Source: Canna indica (taxonomy: Eukaryota > Streptophyta > Magnoliopsida > Zingiberales > Cannaceae). From it: DNA of 64,000 bases. A model generated the notes under the pieces. The model was not told the origin of the DNA, made no database searches, and saw nothing but the letters and a program-made list of their open reading frames with translations. Shown piece after piece: positions 35,138 to 49,054 of the stretch; position 1 is the first letter of the stretch; the number at the start of each line of letters is the position of its first letter. The stretch spans positions 31,278,501 through 31,342,500 of the forward strand of contig CP136894.1 in NCBI GenBank assembly GCA_034359265.1, written 5' to 3'. A program made the translations under genes and the position numbers.

Positions 35138-38098
35138 TATCATGCCCCAAATCCGAGTCACGTGACCTACCAGAGAGCGGACAGCCACTCTGAAGCGGAA
35201 ACCATACAAACACATTTATCCATAGAACATAACCAAGTCAAGATGTCATAACATACACCTTAATTATCAAAGTAGCTACTTCGTATCAATTTGATTAAAA
35301 GCTACATAACCAAGTATCAATAGTACATAAGTTCAAGTAACTACAAGACTTAGACAAACTATATGTCTCTAAATAAACTCAAATCCGACTCAACTCAACT
35401 ACACCAACGGGTTTTACGAGACCGTCACCGGAGTCTGCCGCCACTAGCCACGCCATAACTCAATGATCACGCTCTGAAAAATAACAAACAGAAAAGAATG
35501 GTGACTTCAAAGAACCCAGTGAGTGGTTGTCTCGACCATCACCAAGCCAAACCATATAAATAATTAATGCAGTAATTGCCTTTGTGTTCAAATGACTAAT
35601 ATAATCATCGTACATAATTTACTAACTCGTGCGCTACGCGCACAACACAGATTGACTCAGCGCATAGAGCAGTCCTCTAGTTACCCGCTTATAATTCACG
35701 GGGTGCTCGCTAGGCCGACCAACCCCAGCAAACCTCTCCACTCGTGCTCACTAAGCTAGAAAGGCCCTCTAGCCTCAGTACCCATAACACGGTCAGGAAA
35801 GGCCCACCTACCCAAGTAACTCAGGCTCACTAAGCTATGAAGGTCCTCTAGCCTTAGTGCCTATAACTCGGTCGGGAAAGGCCCTCCGACCCATTTCACT
35901 CGGGCTCAGTGAGCTAGGAAGGCCCTCTAGCCTCAATGCCCATAACTCGATCGGGAAAGGCCCTCCGACCCATGTCACTCGGGCTCACTCATCTACGAAG
36001 ACCCTCTAGCCTTAGTGCCCATAACTCGATCAAGAAAGGCCCTCTGACCCATCTCAGTCAGGCTCACTGAGCTAGGAAGGCCCTCTAGCCTCATTGCCCA
36101 TAACTCGATCGAGAAAGGTCCTCCGACCCATGTCACTCGTACACTAGGCATACCACTTGGCCCAATATGGCCCAACATCATCTCGTGTGCGATGGCACCA
36201 CTAGGCCTAATATGGGCCACTGCTATCTTGTGCGCGGGGCGCACCACTCGGCCCAATAAGGCCCAATGAATACCTCATGCGCTATGCGCACCACTCGGCC
36301 TAATAAGGCCCAGTGAAGGTCAACTTAGAGAACAACCAACTCTTGAACACCCCCTCTTTTCTATGCCTCGCGGAAGATTAGTCCGCAACCCAACCTCAGC
36401 CTCTTCACATTTAACTTTCTGTATTTCTCACCCAAAGGTATACCCCCATGTCAACATGTAGAAGTTTAATTTTCACTCGAGGGCTATACCCTCATCCTGA
36501 CATGTAAGAGTTCAACTTTCCTACTGTTTACATAGTCAAACTCCTAATATTTAAAGCAAGATAGGGAATGTCGCACCGGGCTTGCAACCTGACTCGTTTA
36601 ATAGATAGAACGATAATTCCAGCCTATTGAACCCATACATTTTTATCTGATGTGTATTGAATTACTATTTGGGAGCACAATAGTCTTGCACAAATTTGAA
36701 ATTTACCTACATGACCGAGTTCCAAATGCCCGAATGATTTTAGTTTTCTCATCCATAATGTATATCGGGTTTATACAAACTTTGAGAATATTCATCAAAG
36801 AGTTTCCTAAAGGTAGATGTCATCAAAATCAAAATGTTAAGAATATAAATGAATCTATCATCTAACAAATGAAAACTTGAGAAAAACAAACCTCCAATTA
36901 ATTTACAGTGAAATGATCTATTGTTTATCTTAAAACAAACTTAACAAGTGTTTTAAGCACCATGAATTTTCACATCATTTCTAAGACTTTTTTTTTCCTG
37001 AAGCCAAATGACCAGTAGCTTAAGTCCAGGTGGTATAGCTAAATCTAAATCCAAGTAAACCCATGCGCATAGATCACTTTATTTAATTCATTACGGAAGT
37101 ATCTTAATTTATCTCCAATGTTACCCTCTCTCTTCATAATGGCAATTAGATAAGAAGATAATCACAGTATCATACAATCATTTAAACATATCTTTTTTTT
37201 TTACTTCATTAAAATATTTTTAGTATGACAAAAATATATGATTAATCTATGGCATACCATTGCTACAGCACGTAGGTTGGTTCCTTTTCCATCAAATCAC
37301 ATGCAAGAGCAGTTCAATCTCCATTAACTATGTGAATTAAGGCAACAAACATAGAAAATTGATGCTTCTTCTCTATCCAACTAAAGTGGATGAAATCATG
37401 AAACTTCTGAACAATTAATAAGCAATTTTGAGCCACCATATAAGCCCTAGAACAGCCCTAAAGGGGTCCTTACCACTGCTCTAATCCAAGCCAAGCACCG
37501 AGGGAGATAACCAAGGAAAAATTCAAGCATGACATTCCCATCACCCATTTCTTTAATAAATAACACTCGGCCAGCCCTTCGTAGGGATTATTTCTACGAA
37601 AATAGATTTAGAATCCAAACCACTCACCTAGTATTGAATTAAGGATCAGGAAGATGATCAAGAAGTCCCATGTCAAATCCGATCCGGCAAAGCTCTGATC
37701 TCCGGCCGATTCCCTCTCCGGTTCATCCCTCTTCCACTCGACTCCTTGGGTAGCATGCATCTCCTCCTTGGAGCCGTACGCCCCAGGTGGCTCTAGTTAT
37801 ATATATATATATATTTTATTTTTTAATTGCCCAAATTACCAATTTGCCCCCTCATCATTTAACTCGGCCCAACTTGCTCAAAACAACTCCGATTCGAGCT
37901 CTGATCGCAACCTCGGACTCGGCTCAAGCCCAACTCGGACTTGACACAAGCTTAATTATAATTTAAGTAATTTATATTGAGCAATGGTCTCACTTCAATT
38001 CGCGTCCAACCATGATTAACTCTGCATGTGCCGTTATGCGCCGGGTTTATCCCGCTCAACCCAATATGCAAAATTTAATAAATTTCGTGGGTATTACA
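35138..38098 (-). repeat. 3' LTR of D
   Basis: It starts TATCATGCCCC (TGTCATG with one change) and ends GGGTATTACA. It contains the roughly 80-base GGCCCTCTAGCC minisatellite (about 35745-36140) and a (TA)n at 37798-37815. Compared with the 5' LTR it lacks about 80 bases present at 48718-48800. Confidence 0.87.
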
Positions 38099-39177
38099 AT
38101 CCTCCCCCCTTAAAAAAAAATCGTCCTCGAATTTAGGGGTAAAAAAAAAAACTTATCATTTCAATTAACAATCGCGGATATTTCTCCAACTTACCCTGAA
38201 CTAAATTCGGCCCTCGAAATATCGAACCACACCGACCCATCGACCTCATTAACCATACTTACCGCCAGGTCGAGGTTTTCCACATATCATTTTGACCTTC
38301 AGAAATTTTAAACAAAATTACCAAGCCAAAGTGTTCAGCCGCAATGGAATCATCCTCCTCTAAAGAAATTATACGTGTGCACTTACCCATATCCTTGGGG
38401 GGTTGGGGGTACCTTGCCAATACCTCGGGCACGCACGTGGGCACCCTCCACTCTCGGACCCTCCCACGGGTCCTTGACTCACAGAGGTACCAACTAATCT
38501 ATCCCATCTATAGACCCATAATCATCATACACTTTAACGCAATGTCCATGTACACCTCTTGTGTGTGCTCACGCACATACCCACATACATCGGCCAGTCT
38601 CGGCCAATAATATATTCATAAATCACACAATAGTAATTATACAAGCAAACAAAGTGGGGATAACGTTAGGAAAAGCCCTCTAATGAATACATGCGGTACC
38701 ACCGGGTAGAGTGCTAGTAATGCCCTCAAGCACATACCCATCTATGGGACAGCCAACCTAGGAAGACCCTCTAGTGCTATTGCCCTCTCCCGTCAAGAAA
38801 GCCCTCCAACATAACTCAACGCTAGAAAAGCCCTCTAGCGAGTCTCCACCGTTAGGAATACCCTCTAACAGCATCATAGGCACAACACAGGTACACATCC
38901 CCTATTTTTTTGAAACAACATTGGATAAATTATAAGTTTTACCCCTGTCGTGTACAAGTCACAACATATAATCAACCATCCAGTGCTCTTTCGCATATCT
39001 AAACACATCGGCCTACATCGGCCATATCACAACACAACATTTAACAATCTCGCGAGTCAGCCACTAGGACACCGCCTAGTGAGCTTCTCGCCATGGCCCT
39101 CTGAGATAGGACGACCTGCTAGTCCAAGCAGCCCTACGAGAAGGTCCTCCAACCAATGCCACTCACCGTGTAGGATG
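38099..39177 (-). other. 3' internal remnant of D and an LTR-like fragment
   Basis: 38100-38125 is a polypurine tract on the minus strand (AAGGGGGGAGG), preceded by the last codons of a gypsy polyprotein. From about 38640 the sequence is a family F LTR remnant: repeated CCCTCTAG/CCCTCTAA blocks at 38670-38880, then 'CAGCCACTAGGACACCGCC' and CCAACCAATGCCACTC, as at 13160-13275. It is cut at 39177 by element E. No gene. Confidence 0.6.
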
Positions 39178-41790
39178 GCGCTGGCTGAACAACGAAAGTT
39201 AAAGGCGCAGTTGCAGGAGTTGCTAGACTTGGGCTTCATTCACCCAAGCGTGTCTCCGTGGGGTGCTCCGGTCCTATTTGTGAAGAAAAAGGATGGGTCC
39301 ATGCGCATGTGCATCGACTATAGGCAGCTCAATAAGGTGACAATCAAAAATCGTTACCCGCTGCCCAGAATCGACGACTTGTTCGACCAGTTGCAGGGGG
39401 CACAATGGTTTTCAAAGATTGATTTGATGTCTGGATATCATCAGCTGAGAATCTGAGACTGTGACGTGCCCAAGACTGCCTTAAGGACTCGCTATGGCCA
39501 TTATGAGTTCCTGGTAATATCGTTTGGATTGACTAATGCACCTACGGCCTTTATGGACCTCATGAACAGAGTGTTCAAAGAATACCTGGACAGATTTGTA
39601 ATCGTCTTTATTGACGACATTCTAGTGTATTTCAAGAGCAAGGAGCACTCCGAGTATTTGACGATGGTCTTGGAAACTCTAAAAAAACATCAGTTGTATG
39701 CCAAATTCACCAAATGTGAGTTTTGGTTAGAAAGTGTGGGATTCCTAGGTCATATAGTGTCCAAGGAAGGAATCAGCGTGGATCCCTCCAAGGTAGAGGT
39801 GGTAAAAGACTGGAAGCGGCCGACCAGTGTCACTGAAGTCTGCAATTTCTTGGGGTTAGCCGGGTATTACAAAAAGTTTGTAGAAAATTTCTCTAGGATT
39901 GCAGCTCCTCTGACTCGGTTAACCTAGAAGAATGTCAAATTTGATTTAGACAGAAAATATGAGGAGAGCTTCTTGAAGCTCAAAGAATATTTGACGTCAG
40001 AACCAATCCTGGCCGTACCTTCAGGCTCAGGAGAATTTGTGGTATACTGTGATGCCTCTCGGGTTGGCCTAGGTTATGTTCTGATGCAGTATGGCAGAGT
40101 GATCGCCTATGCGTCTCGCCAGTTGAAAGTTCATGAAAAGAATTACCCAGCACTTGATTTGGCACTGGCGGTAGTGTTTGCTCTGAAGCTATGACGCCAC
40201 TACTTGTACGGTGAGGCTTATGAGATTTATACTGACCACAAAAGCCTCTAGTACTTGCTCACTCAAAAGGAGCTGAATTTGAGGCAGAGAAGGTGGCTTG
40301 AATTTTTGAAAGATTATGATTATATCATCTTGTATCACCCTGGGAAGGCCAATGTGGTGGTGGACGCACTGATCAGGAAGTCCATGGGCAGCTTGGCCCA
40401 TTTGGCAGTCGGGAAGAGGCCGCTAGCGTGAGAATTAGCACTGTGCCTGGATGGGGGAGTAGTTCTGGTAGTATCAACTTTGGGTGCCCTAGTGGCGCAT
40501 TTGCGGGCACAATCCACACTGGTGGATTTGTTGCGTACCGCGCATGGGGAGGACGCCTTTTGTGCCCCGACAAAGGACTTAGTGCAGAGTGGCGATGTAG
40601 AGAATGGCTTCAGATTGGACTCAGAGGGTGTCTTAAGGTTTAGAGATCGGATATGGCAGAGGTGTGCAGGTAGGAAAAAATTACCATGAAGTTCCCAAGT
40701 GGAAGTGGGAAAAAATTACTATGGATCTAGTGACAGGGCTACCTAAGTCAAGGGGCGGATTTGATTCCATTTGGGTGGTGGTAGATCGGTTGACAAAGAC
40801 CGCTCATTTCATTCTTGTCAAGACAACCTTTTCTACTGAGCAGTATGCTAGGCTGTTCTTAGATAGGATTGTGGCATACCATGATACCCCAGTGATGATT
40901 ATATCGGATCGAGTTACCCAGTTCATAGCCCGATTTTGGTAGTCCTTCCAGGAAACCTTCGGTACTCAGGTGCGCTTCAGCACAGCTTTCCATCCACAGA
41001 CGGACAGACAGTCAGAGAGAACCATCGAAACCTTGGAAGATATGCTGAGGGCCTGCATTCTAGACCTAGCTAGCGATTGGGAGAAACACCTTCCGTTGAT
41101 TGAGTTCTCCTAGAATAATAGCTATCATAGTAGCATTGGCATGGCTCCTTTCGAGGCCTTGTGTGAGTGGGAGTGTAGATCACCAGTGGGCTGGTTTGAG
41201 ACCGAAGAATCTCTCATGGTGGATCCTAATTTAGTTGAGGAGGGGGTGGAGAAGGTGAAAATCATAAAGGAAAGATCATTAGCGGCTCAGAGTCGCCAAA
41301 AGATATATGCTGACAAGAAGGCCAGAGAGTTGGAGTTCACGGAGAGCGACCTAGTGTTCTTGAAGGTCTCCCGCCTGAAAGGAGTGGTTCGATTTGGAAA
41401 GAAAAGAAAACCGAGTCCTAGGTTTGTTGGGCCTTTTCCCATTCTTCGACGAAGGGGTGCTGTAGCTTATGAGCTGACCTTGCCCCCTACCATGAGTAGG
41501 GTACACCCAATTTTTCTTGTATCAATGCTTAGGCGATATGGAAGACATGATTCACATGTTATTGAACCTTCTATGGTTGAGGTGGATTCAGCTGTCTCAT
41601 TCGAGGAAAGGCCGGTGGGGATCCTTGACCACCAAATTAAAAAGTTGAGGTCCAAAGAAATCCATCTGGTAAAGGTTAGATGGGAACACCACTTTGGGTA
41701 GGAAGCTACTTGGGAGGTAGAGCGAGACATGAGAGAGCGCTACCCTTCCTTGTTTGAAGAATCGGTAAGTCCTCATAATTCAACAAAATT
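39178..41790 (+). pseudogene. Degraded gypsy polyprotein of E (RT, RNase H, integrase)
   Basis: RT (39178-39760) has [32 protein letters not shown] and the active-site [10 protein letters not shown], with a stop at 39454. The connection reaches AAPLTRL and a stop at 39925. RNase H (about 39990-40390) has [13 protein letters not shown] and a stop at 40192. Integrase has lost its zinc-finger segment: around 40650-40700 the sequence jumps to WKWEKITMDLVTGLPKSRGG, then SDRVTQFIARFW and a stop at 40940, then QTDRQSERTIETLED. The tail (41141-41701) is open, with MSRVHPIFLVSMLRRYG and a chromo-like end (LVKVRWEHHFG). Premature stops and the missing domain make it inactive. Confidence 0.88.
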
Positions 41791-42290
41791 CGAGGATAAA
41801 TTTTACTTAAGGGGGGGAAGGTTGTAAGACCCGAGATTCCCTAATATGGAATTTATATTGGTGCAGCGCACCAGATCAGGAGCTAGTCGGGTTGAGTCGC
41901 GAAATCGCTGCGAGTAGAAAGTATAATTTAAGTTTTATGAAATTTTTGCTAAGTATTCTTTCCCCTTATGAACATGAAATGATTTAGTAGAGAGGGGCAA
42001 AAATTAAGTGAGAGGGGTAAATTGGTCAAAGGAAATGAGGGAATTAAACCCTCACCCCCTAGCAGTCGTGCAGCTCAACCATTGGAGCCGCACGCAGCCC
42101 GAGAAGAGAGGGAGAGCCTTGGGGTCGGCGTCAGATTCATGCCACCGTCGGCAAAATCGAAATCGTCGTCGCTCGTCCAATTCTTCCCCTAGATCAAGGT
42201 GAGTGGTCGAACCTCGGTTGGTAAGGTGAGGCGTGTGGCCAAATCATGTAGAAGCGATGAATCAAGATTTTATGCGTCGTTTCTTGTCGA
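39178..42290 (+). mobile_element. 5'-truncated Ty3/gypsy element E with partial LTR
   Basis: It begins abruptly in the polyprotein just before RT, runs through RNase H and integrase to a polypurine tract (41809-41821, AAGGGGGGGAAGG), and enters a family A LTR at 41823 (TGTAAGACCCGAG). The LTR stops after about 470 bases at the junction with an inverted LTR piece. This links the family A LTRs in the window to this gypsy type. 5' LTR, gag and protease are missing. Confidence 0.85.
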
Positions 42291-44476
42291 TGCTATAAAA
42301 AAAACAACCCTAGACATCACGACTACGACTACTTGACGCTGCTACAAGATCTACGCCACTGCCTGCCCTCCAGCTGCACCATGACTCCAAGCCTCACCTC
42401 ACTGGTCGAGCTCTGCAAAAACAAGAGAAATAAACTGTGAGTCCACATGGGACTGAGTGAGCGGTTCTTCTGAACCTCCACATAAATCCCCAATATAAAA
42501 ACATGCACATAAGCTAGCAATTTATAATGTTTAGGGATCTAAACTAGTCATGTCATGACAACCGGCCCATAGGCCAACTTGTGTAAACAATATATCCGGC
42601 CATAGTGGCCCTTCAGGTTGGGCATTACTCGGCCACTAGAGCCTGCTCAAGAATAAGTGGTTCGGCTCTACCCGACCTTCACCACAAAATAGTAACTAGC
42701 TGCACGGCCCATGAAACAGACAAAAAAAGTCAAAGGCAATCACTGGGCCCATCGACTAGGATTGTCAACTAGTTTCAAGAACCCACCGGGTTAGGGATAG
42801 CTAGTCCCACCCAGCTCGGGTCTACCATCAGTGTGGCCCACTGACGGAATCTCAAGACTCTCCGGCACTCGAGTCTAAAACCTAGCGGGTTTGCTGATGC
42901 AATCTCAAGACCCTAATCACATGTCGAGCTAAGCATTAGTCATTCCGACCTTCCATGCTTCTCAGCCGACCATCACAATCACAATACACAAGCAGTGCAC
43001 TCAATAGTTTTCCTTATATGAACCTTCCAGGCATCCACCCGTATCCGAACCTACACCGGGCCTCGTAGGGTCAACAACTCAATGCTACCATTTTTTGGTG
43101 TGTACACCTAATATTTCTAGGTTCAAAAATTGTCACAAGTAATCCTAGTAATTGTGTCATTTACTAGCAGAGTTTCACATCTTGTACCGGTGTCCGAGGT
43201 ACTAAACAACTACCCAAATAGTTCTCTACCTAGTTCCATGTCAAATACCATACATGTTCCTCAATATTTAGCATATCATTGACAAAATATATACAATAAT
43301 TAATGAATTTCAGCATGCTAAAAATAAGAAGATTCCACAATTATGTCACCATAATTTCATGCCTAATCTCAGCACTAATAATTCATAACAGCTTATAAAA
43401 AATAATTTCAGCAATTAAATAATTATTCACAGCAAGTAATTATTTAATCTCAGCATTAGAAAAATAAATTCTAGCAACATTAGCATGTAGAAAATTCTCT
43501 AACACATCTCAGAACAAGAAACAATTTACAATTTGTCAAACGGAAGAATCATGATTAGCACAACATTAAATCTATGATTTCTAAGCCTATGATCTCAATA
43601 AGCTAAAATATCACAAATTCCGTCGTCGAGTCTTGGTCTACCCCTCTCAGCTGACCCCCCAATTTGGAGAAAAACCTCCACTCAATTGGCCCTAGGTAAG
43701 TTTGGGAAAACCAATTACTCGATCATAGTTTCTATAAATTTCCTAAGATTACTAGCATGACTTAGGATTGTTCTACAAGGATTTAAGCATTCAAAGAATC
43801 GGGAAAAAATTTGGCATGACATTTCCCCTTTTTCCCTCAATCGACCGGTTCCTAAATCATCACAAAACGAAAATCTGAAACAAGAATCCATACATCGATG
43901 AAGAACATTATTTAGGAATTCGAGAAACACCATCAATCGACAACAAAACGATGCACAAAATCTTGATTCATCACTTCTGCATGGTTTGGCCACACGCCTC
44001 ACCTTACCAACCGAGGATTGACCACTCACCTTGATCTAGGGGAAGAATTGGACGAGCGATGACGATCTCAATTTTTTCGATGGCAGCACGAATCCGGCGC
44101 CGACCCAAAGGCTCTCCCTCTCTCCCTCTCTTCTCGGGCTACGTGCGGCTCCAATGGTTGAGCCGCACGGCTGCTAGGGGGGTGAGGGTTTAATTCCCTC
44201 ATTTCCTTTGACCAATTTGCCCCTCTCACTTAATTAACCCCTACTCGACTCAATCCGAGCCCGATTCGAACCTTGACTCAATCAACGAACACGATTTTAG
44301 ATCCGACTCTACTAAATCATTTCATGATCATGAGGGAAAAGAATACTTAGCAAAAATTTCATAAAACTTAAATTATAGCTTCTCCTAGCGGCGATTTCAC
44401 GACTCGACCCGACTAGCTCCTGATCTGGTGCGCTGCAGCAAAATAAATTCCATAGTAGGAAACCTCGGGTCTTACA
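42291..44476 (-). mobile_element. Family A LTR fragment, inverted relative to E's LTR
   Basis: It runs from AAACAACCCTAGACATCACG, comparable with 2405-2440, to GGGTCTTACA at 44476. On the minus strand its start (44476 down to about 43970) is the complement of 41823-42280, so the two pieces form a long inverted repeat around a 1.7-kb centre. The terminal bases of the other LTR end are missing. Confidence 0.8.
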
Positions 44477-46189
44477 TCAGTCGTCAGTGTGGCTCGCTGA
44501 CGAGCTTCCCGGGGTCCACAATCCTCTCGCCGAGTCAAGCGATAGCTCCACCAACTAAAGCACTTCTCAGCCCGCCATGCTCCAAGCACAAGCACCATCA
44601 CAAGAATAAGAAAATTCGATACACACCAATAATATTACTCGAATGGTTTAGGCAATCTGCTAATATAAAGGGTACGCATGTTGATGCATTGAGTTCGACC
44701 TATCCCCAGCCTCACCCTCTCAGCCGCCGTGCAGCCTCGCCACTCCAATCAAATGAACAGATCCCAGGTGTATATGTGCTTAACCATTTGCTATCCAACC
44801 ATCCCAAAAGGGAATTCTAGCATCTCATTATTACTTAACGAGTTTGAGATTTTAGCACTAGTATGAGTGCTTCCAACCTGAATTTTTTTTATATATATTG
44901 ACACTGCTCTACGCGTCATACCCACGAGTTAACTAACATACATGCATAACAAAATTTATCATAGTCACACAACATAGTTATCAATGAGCTGTTATAAAAA
45001 ATGTGAGGGTTTTCAATAATCTCTCGTGCGCGTCGCACACCCTCCGCCTAAGTCGGTCAAAACAGGGAATCCTCATAACCACAATACACAACTCGCAAGT
45101 CGCTGACTAGGCTAGCCTACTTAATGAACTTCCCGCCTTGGGCCCGTTGAGCGAGGTTGACCTACTAGCCCTGGTGGCCCCTCTAGTTGAGAAAGACCCT
45201 CCAACCGAATGCCACTTAGGTATGTCGTCAACATGGCTCACTGACGAATATCTCGACCCACAACTTAGGGAAGACATGCTAGTGCGCTTCTCGGCCCGAC
45301 CATCGCTCATCCACAAGCACAACCACATCTAGCATAATTTCAAGTACATGTAGGTACACCGATAAGATTTCTCAAGTGATTTAAGAGTTGTGCCGACCAC
45401 TCTGTACGCGCGTATGCTCCCCTAACCCGGCCTTCTCTTGGGCCTAGACTCTTGGCCATTTGGCTCATCCCCTCACATCAACCCGAATAGGTTTCAGATA
45501 CAACAACCAAGGAAGGTTAACCATCATCCTACAGATTTATGATATCCAAAAATTTTCAGCCTCCGCTGAAAATTTTAGAATGCCATTGAGCTACAAGGTA
45601 TGTAATTTGAGCCATGAAGAAGGCCACCTAGAACCAACTAATAACCACACTTTAGTACCAACCTCCATAATCAAAACTTCATCACTATCACCAGTGATTT
45701 CAGATTCTAGAGTTAAACCAACGTGCAGAAATTTTCAGCATTACATGCTGAAATTTCAGCAATGTTTCCTGCAAGTAGGCTGAAATTTTCAGCCACAAAG
45801 TCAGCCCCAAAAATCCGAACAAAATTGCTACAAGACAGATTTTTTTTTTATACACCACATTATCAAGCATATCACTTAATTAAATTTTCAATAGTTCAGT
45901 AATCAAATGAACAATTTCAGCATGCAACTTCATCCTCCTGAAATTTTCAGCTGGTTGAAAATTTCAGCAAGCACAAAAGCTTCAAATTTATTCTTGCTCC
46001 CCATAGTTCAGATTCTATCCAAGCAGTACAAAGAACAAGACACCAAACTTCAGTTTTACCGAGACCAAACAACACCATATTTCTTCACAATGATATATCA
46101 TTTTAAGCTACTAGATTTATAGTTCAACAACTATGAAATCTGAAGTTAACAAAGTCTCACTTCTTCCTCAAAATTTTAGTCCTCCACTA
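44477..46189 (-). other. LTR-like remnants inside D (no gene)
   Basis: It resumes the family F LTR interrupted at 39177 (TCGTCAGTGTGGCTCGCTGACGAGC, as at 13284-13310). A related block recurs at 45090-45310 (CGTCAACATGGCTCACTGACG). 45540-45980 has many copies of CTGAAATTTTCAGC and TTTCAGCA. This suggests overlapping or duplicated LTR pieces. No coding sequence is supported. Confidence 0.5.
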
Positions 46190-46858
46190 GTCTAAGGACT
46201 GCCACAAAATAAAATAACTTAACCTAAACCTCTTACTAAGGGCAAAGGGTGTATAAATTTCTAAGGTAGCTGGCCCTAGAGCCCTTTTACCCCTAAGAGT
46301 GCAGCCGCATAGACCCCAGGCCGTCAATCATCAACTCAAGCCCTTGCTGACATCAAACTACTGTTTTCTTCATCCCGAGTCCCAAGTTCCTCTCATCACC
46401 AAGGCTAGTTTGGTCGTAGGGTCCTAGAGTACCCTGAGGCTGCCCCAAATCAATACCTCATCCATGGGTATCATCTCCCGACCACAATTAGCACAAAATA
46501 ACGAGAATTAATCAAAGAACCATGAAAATCAAGAAAATTCCTAGGAATTCCAGCATGCTACAAGATGAAAAGCTCAGCAATAGCAAGAAAAGAAACGACT
46601 TTAGGGGTGGGGTTGATGAACGACTCACACTGCATTATCATTTGCCTCCATTGGCATCACAAAAATCATACAACAAGCATTTCTAGCACTTAATTATACA
46701 GTTAATAAATGATCATACGTACCACCGCTCGTGCGCGCTAGCTCCGTAGCTCAGTCTTATGAAAAAGGACACACCGTATCGACACACTAACAATTGTCTA
46801 TATAGTTCTATGCCCTAATGATGTAGTCTGGACCTAACCACGTGCTCTGATAGCTCTT
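46190..46858 (-). other. 5' untranslated leader of D with primer-site remnant
   Basis: On the minus strand it matches the leader of G1 (16440-17060): same order of GGACACACCGTATCGACAC, TGCCTCCATTGGCATCAC and 'CCTAAGAGTGCAGCCGCATAGA' blocks, reversed. The primer-binding site reads AGCTATCAGAGC, with its first bases changed from TGG. Confidence 0.75.
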
Positions 46859-49054
46859 TGTCACGCGCCAAATTCGGGTCACGCGACCGGCAAGAGTGCG
46901 GACAGCCACTCCGAAGCCTAAACCATACAAACACATTTATCCACGGAACATAACCAAGTCAAGATGCCATAACATACACCTTAATCATCAAAGTAGCTAC
47001 TCGGTATCAATTTGAGTAAAAGCTACATAACCAAGTATCAATACTACATAAGTTCAAGTAACTACATGACTCAAACAAAATATATGTCTCTAAATAAACT
47101 AAAATCCGACTCAACTCGACTACACCAACGGGTTTCACGAGACCGTCACCGGAAGCCGCCGCCACCAGCCGCGCCGTAACTGAATGATCATGCTCTGCAA
47201 AACAACATACAAAAAAGAATAGTGAGTTCAAAGAACTAAGTGAGTGGTCGTCTCGACCATCACCAAGCCAAACCATGTAAAAAATTAATGCAGTAATTGT
47301 CTCTGCGTTCAAATGACTGATATAATCATGGTACATATTACTTTACTAACATGTGTGTTACGCACACCAAACAGACTGACTCGGCCCATTTAGAGCAGTC
47401 CTCTAGTTACCAGCTTACCACTCACGGGGTGCTCGCTAGGCCGACCACCCCCAGCAAACCTCTCCACTCGGGCTCACTGAGCTAGGAAGGCCCTCTAGCC
47501 TTAGTGCCCATAACTCGATCGGGAAAGACCCTTTAGCCTCGATCAATGCCCATAACTCGATCGGGAAAGGCCCTCCGACCCATGTCACTCGGGCTCACTG
47601 AGCTAGGAAAGCCCTCTAGCCTCAGTGCCCATAACACGGTCGGGAAAGGCCCTCTGACCCATGTCACTTGGGCTCACTGGGCTAGGAAGGCCCTCTAGCC
47701 TTAGTGCCCATAACTCGGTTGGGAAAGGCCCTTCGACCCATGCCACTCGTACGCTAGGCATACCACTTGGCCCAATACGGGCCAACATCATCTCGTGCGC
47801 GATGCGCACCACTCAGCCTAATAAAGCCCACCGCTACCTCATGTGCAGGGTGCACCACTCGGCGTAATAAGACCCAACGAATACCTTGTGCACTATGCGT
47901 ACCACTCAGCCTAATAAGGCCCAATGAACGTCAACTTAGAGAACAACCAACTCTCAAACACCCCCCCCCCCTCTTTTCTATGCCTCGTGGAATGTCAATC
48001 CACAACCCAACCTTAGCCTCTCCACATTTAACTTTCTGTATTTCTTACCCAAAGCTATAGCCTCATGTCAACATGTAGAAGTTTAATTTTCACTCGAGGG
48101 CTATACTCACATCCTGACATGTAAGAGTTCAACTTTCCTACTGTTTACATAGTTGAACTCCTAATATTTACAGCAAGCTAGGGCGTGTTGCACGGGACTC
48201 GCAACCCGACTCGTTTTATAGATACAATGACAATTCCAACCTACTGAACCCATTACATTTTCAGTTGATTTGTATTGCATTACTATTTGGGAGAACAATA
48301 CTCTTGCACAATTATGAAATTTATCTACATGATATAGTGGCAAATGCCAGAATGATATTAGTTTTCTCATCCATAATGTATATCGGGTTTATACAAACTT
48401 TGAGAGTATTCATCAAATAGTTTCCTAGAGGTAGATGTCATCAAAACCAAAATGTTAAGAATATAAATGACTATATCATGTCTCATCTAACAAATAAAAA
48501 CTTGAGAAAAACAAACCTCCAATTAATTTACAGTGAAATGATCTATTGTGTATCTTAAAACAAACGTGACAAGTATTTCAAGCACCATCAATTGTCACAT
48601 CATTTCTAAGACTTTTTTTCCTGAAAGCAAATGACCAATAGCTTAAGTCCAGGTGGTATAGCTAAATCCAAAAAAACTCATACTGGATAGATCACTTTAT
48701 TTACTTCATTATGGAAGTGTCGATCATAAGAATATGATATAGCAATCTATTCTTTCAGCCATGATATCCTTTCAACTTCTCATCTGTAGCTTAAGGAATA
48801 ATAATTTATCTCCAATGTTACTCTTTTCATAATGTCAATTAGATAAGAAGATAATCATAGTATCATACAATCATTTAAAGGTATCTTTTTTTTTTACTTC
48901 ATTAAAATATTTTTTGTATGACATCAAAAAAAAAAAATGGTTCATCTATGGCATACCATTGCTATAGCACGTAGGTTGGTTTATGGTCTTCTAGCATCCA
49001 TTTCCATCAAATCATATACAAGAGCAGTCCAGTCTCCATTAACTATGTGAATTA

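Noticed and set aside
39178..44476. Treating E and the inverted LTR as one complete gypsy element
   Set aside because: The 5' LTR, gag and protease are absent, no target duplication is seen, and the second LTR is inverted, which does not occur in a normal element.
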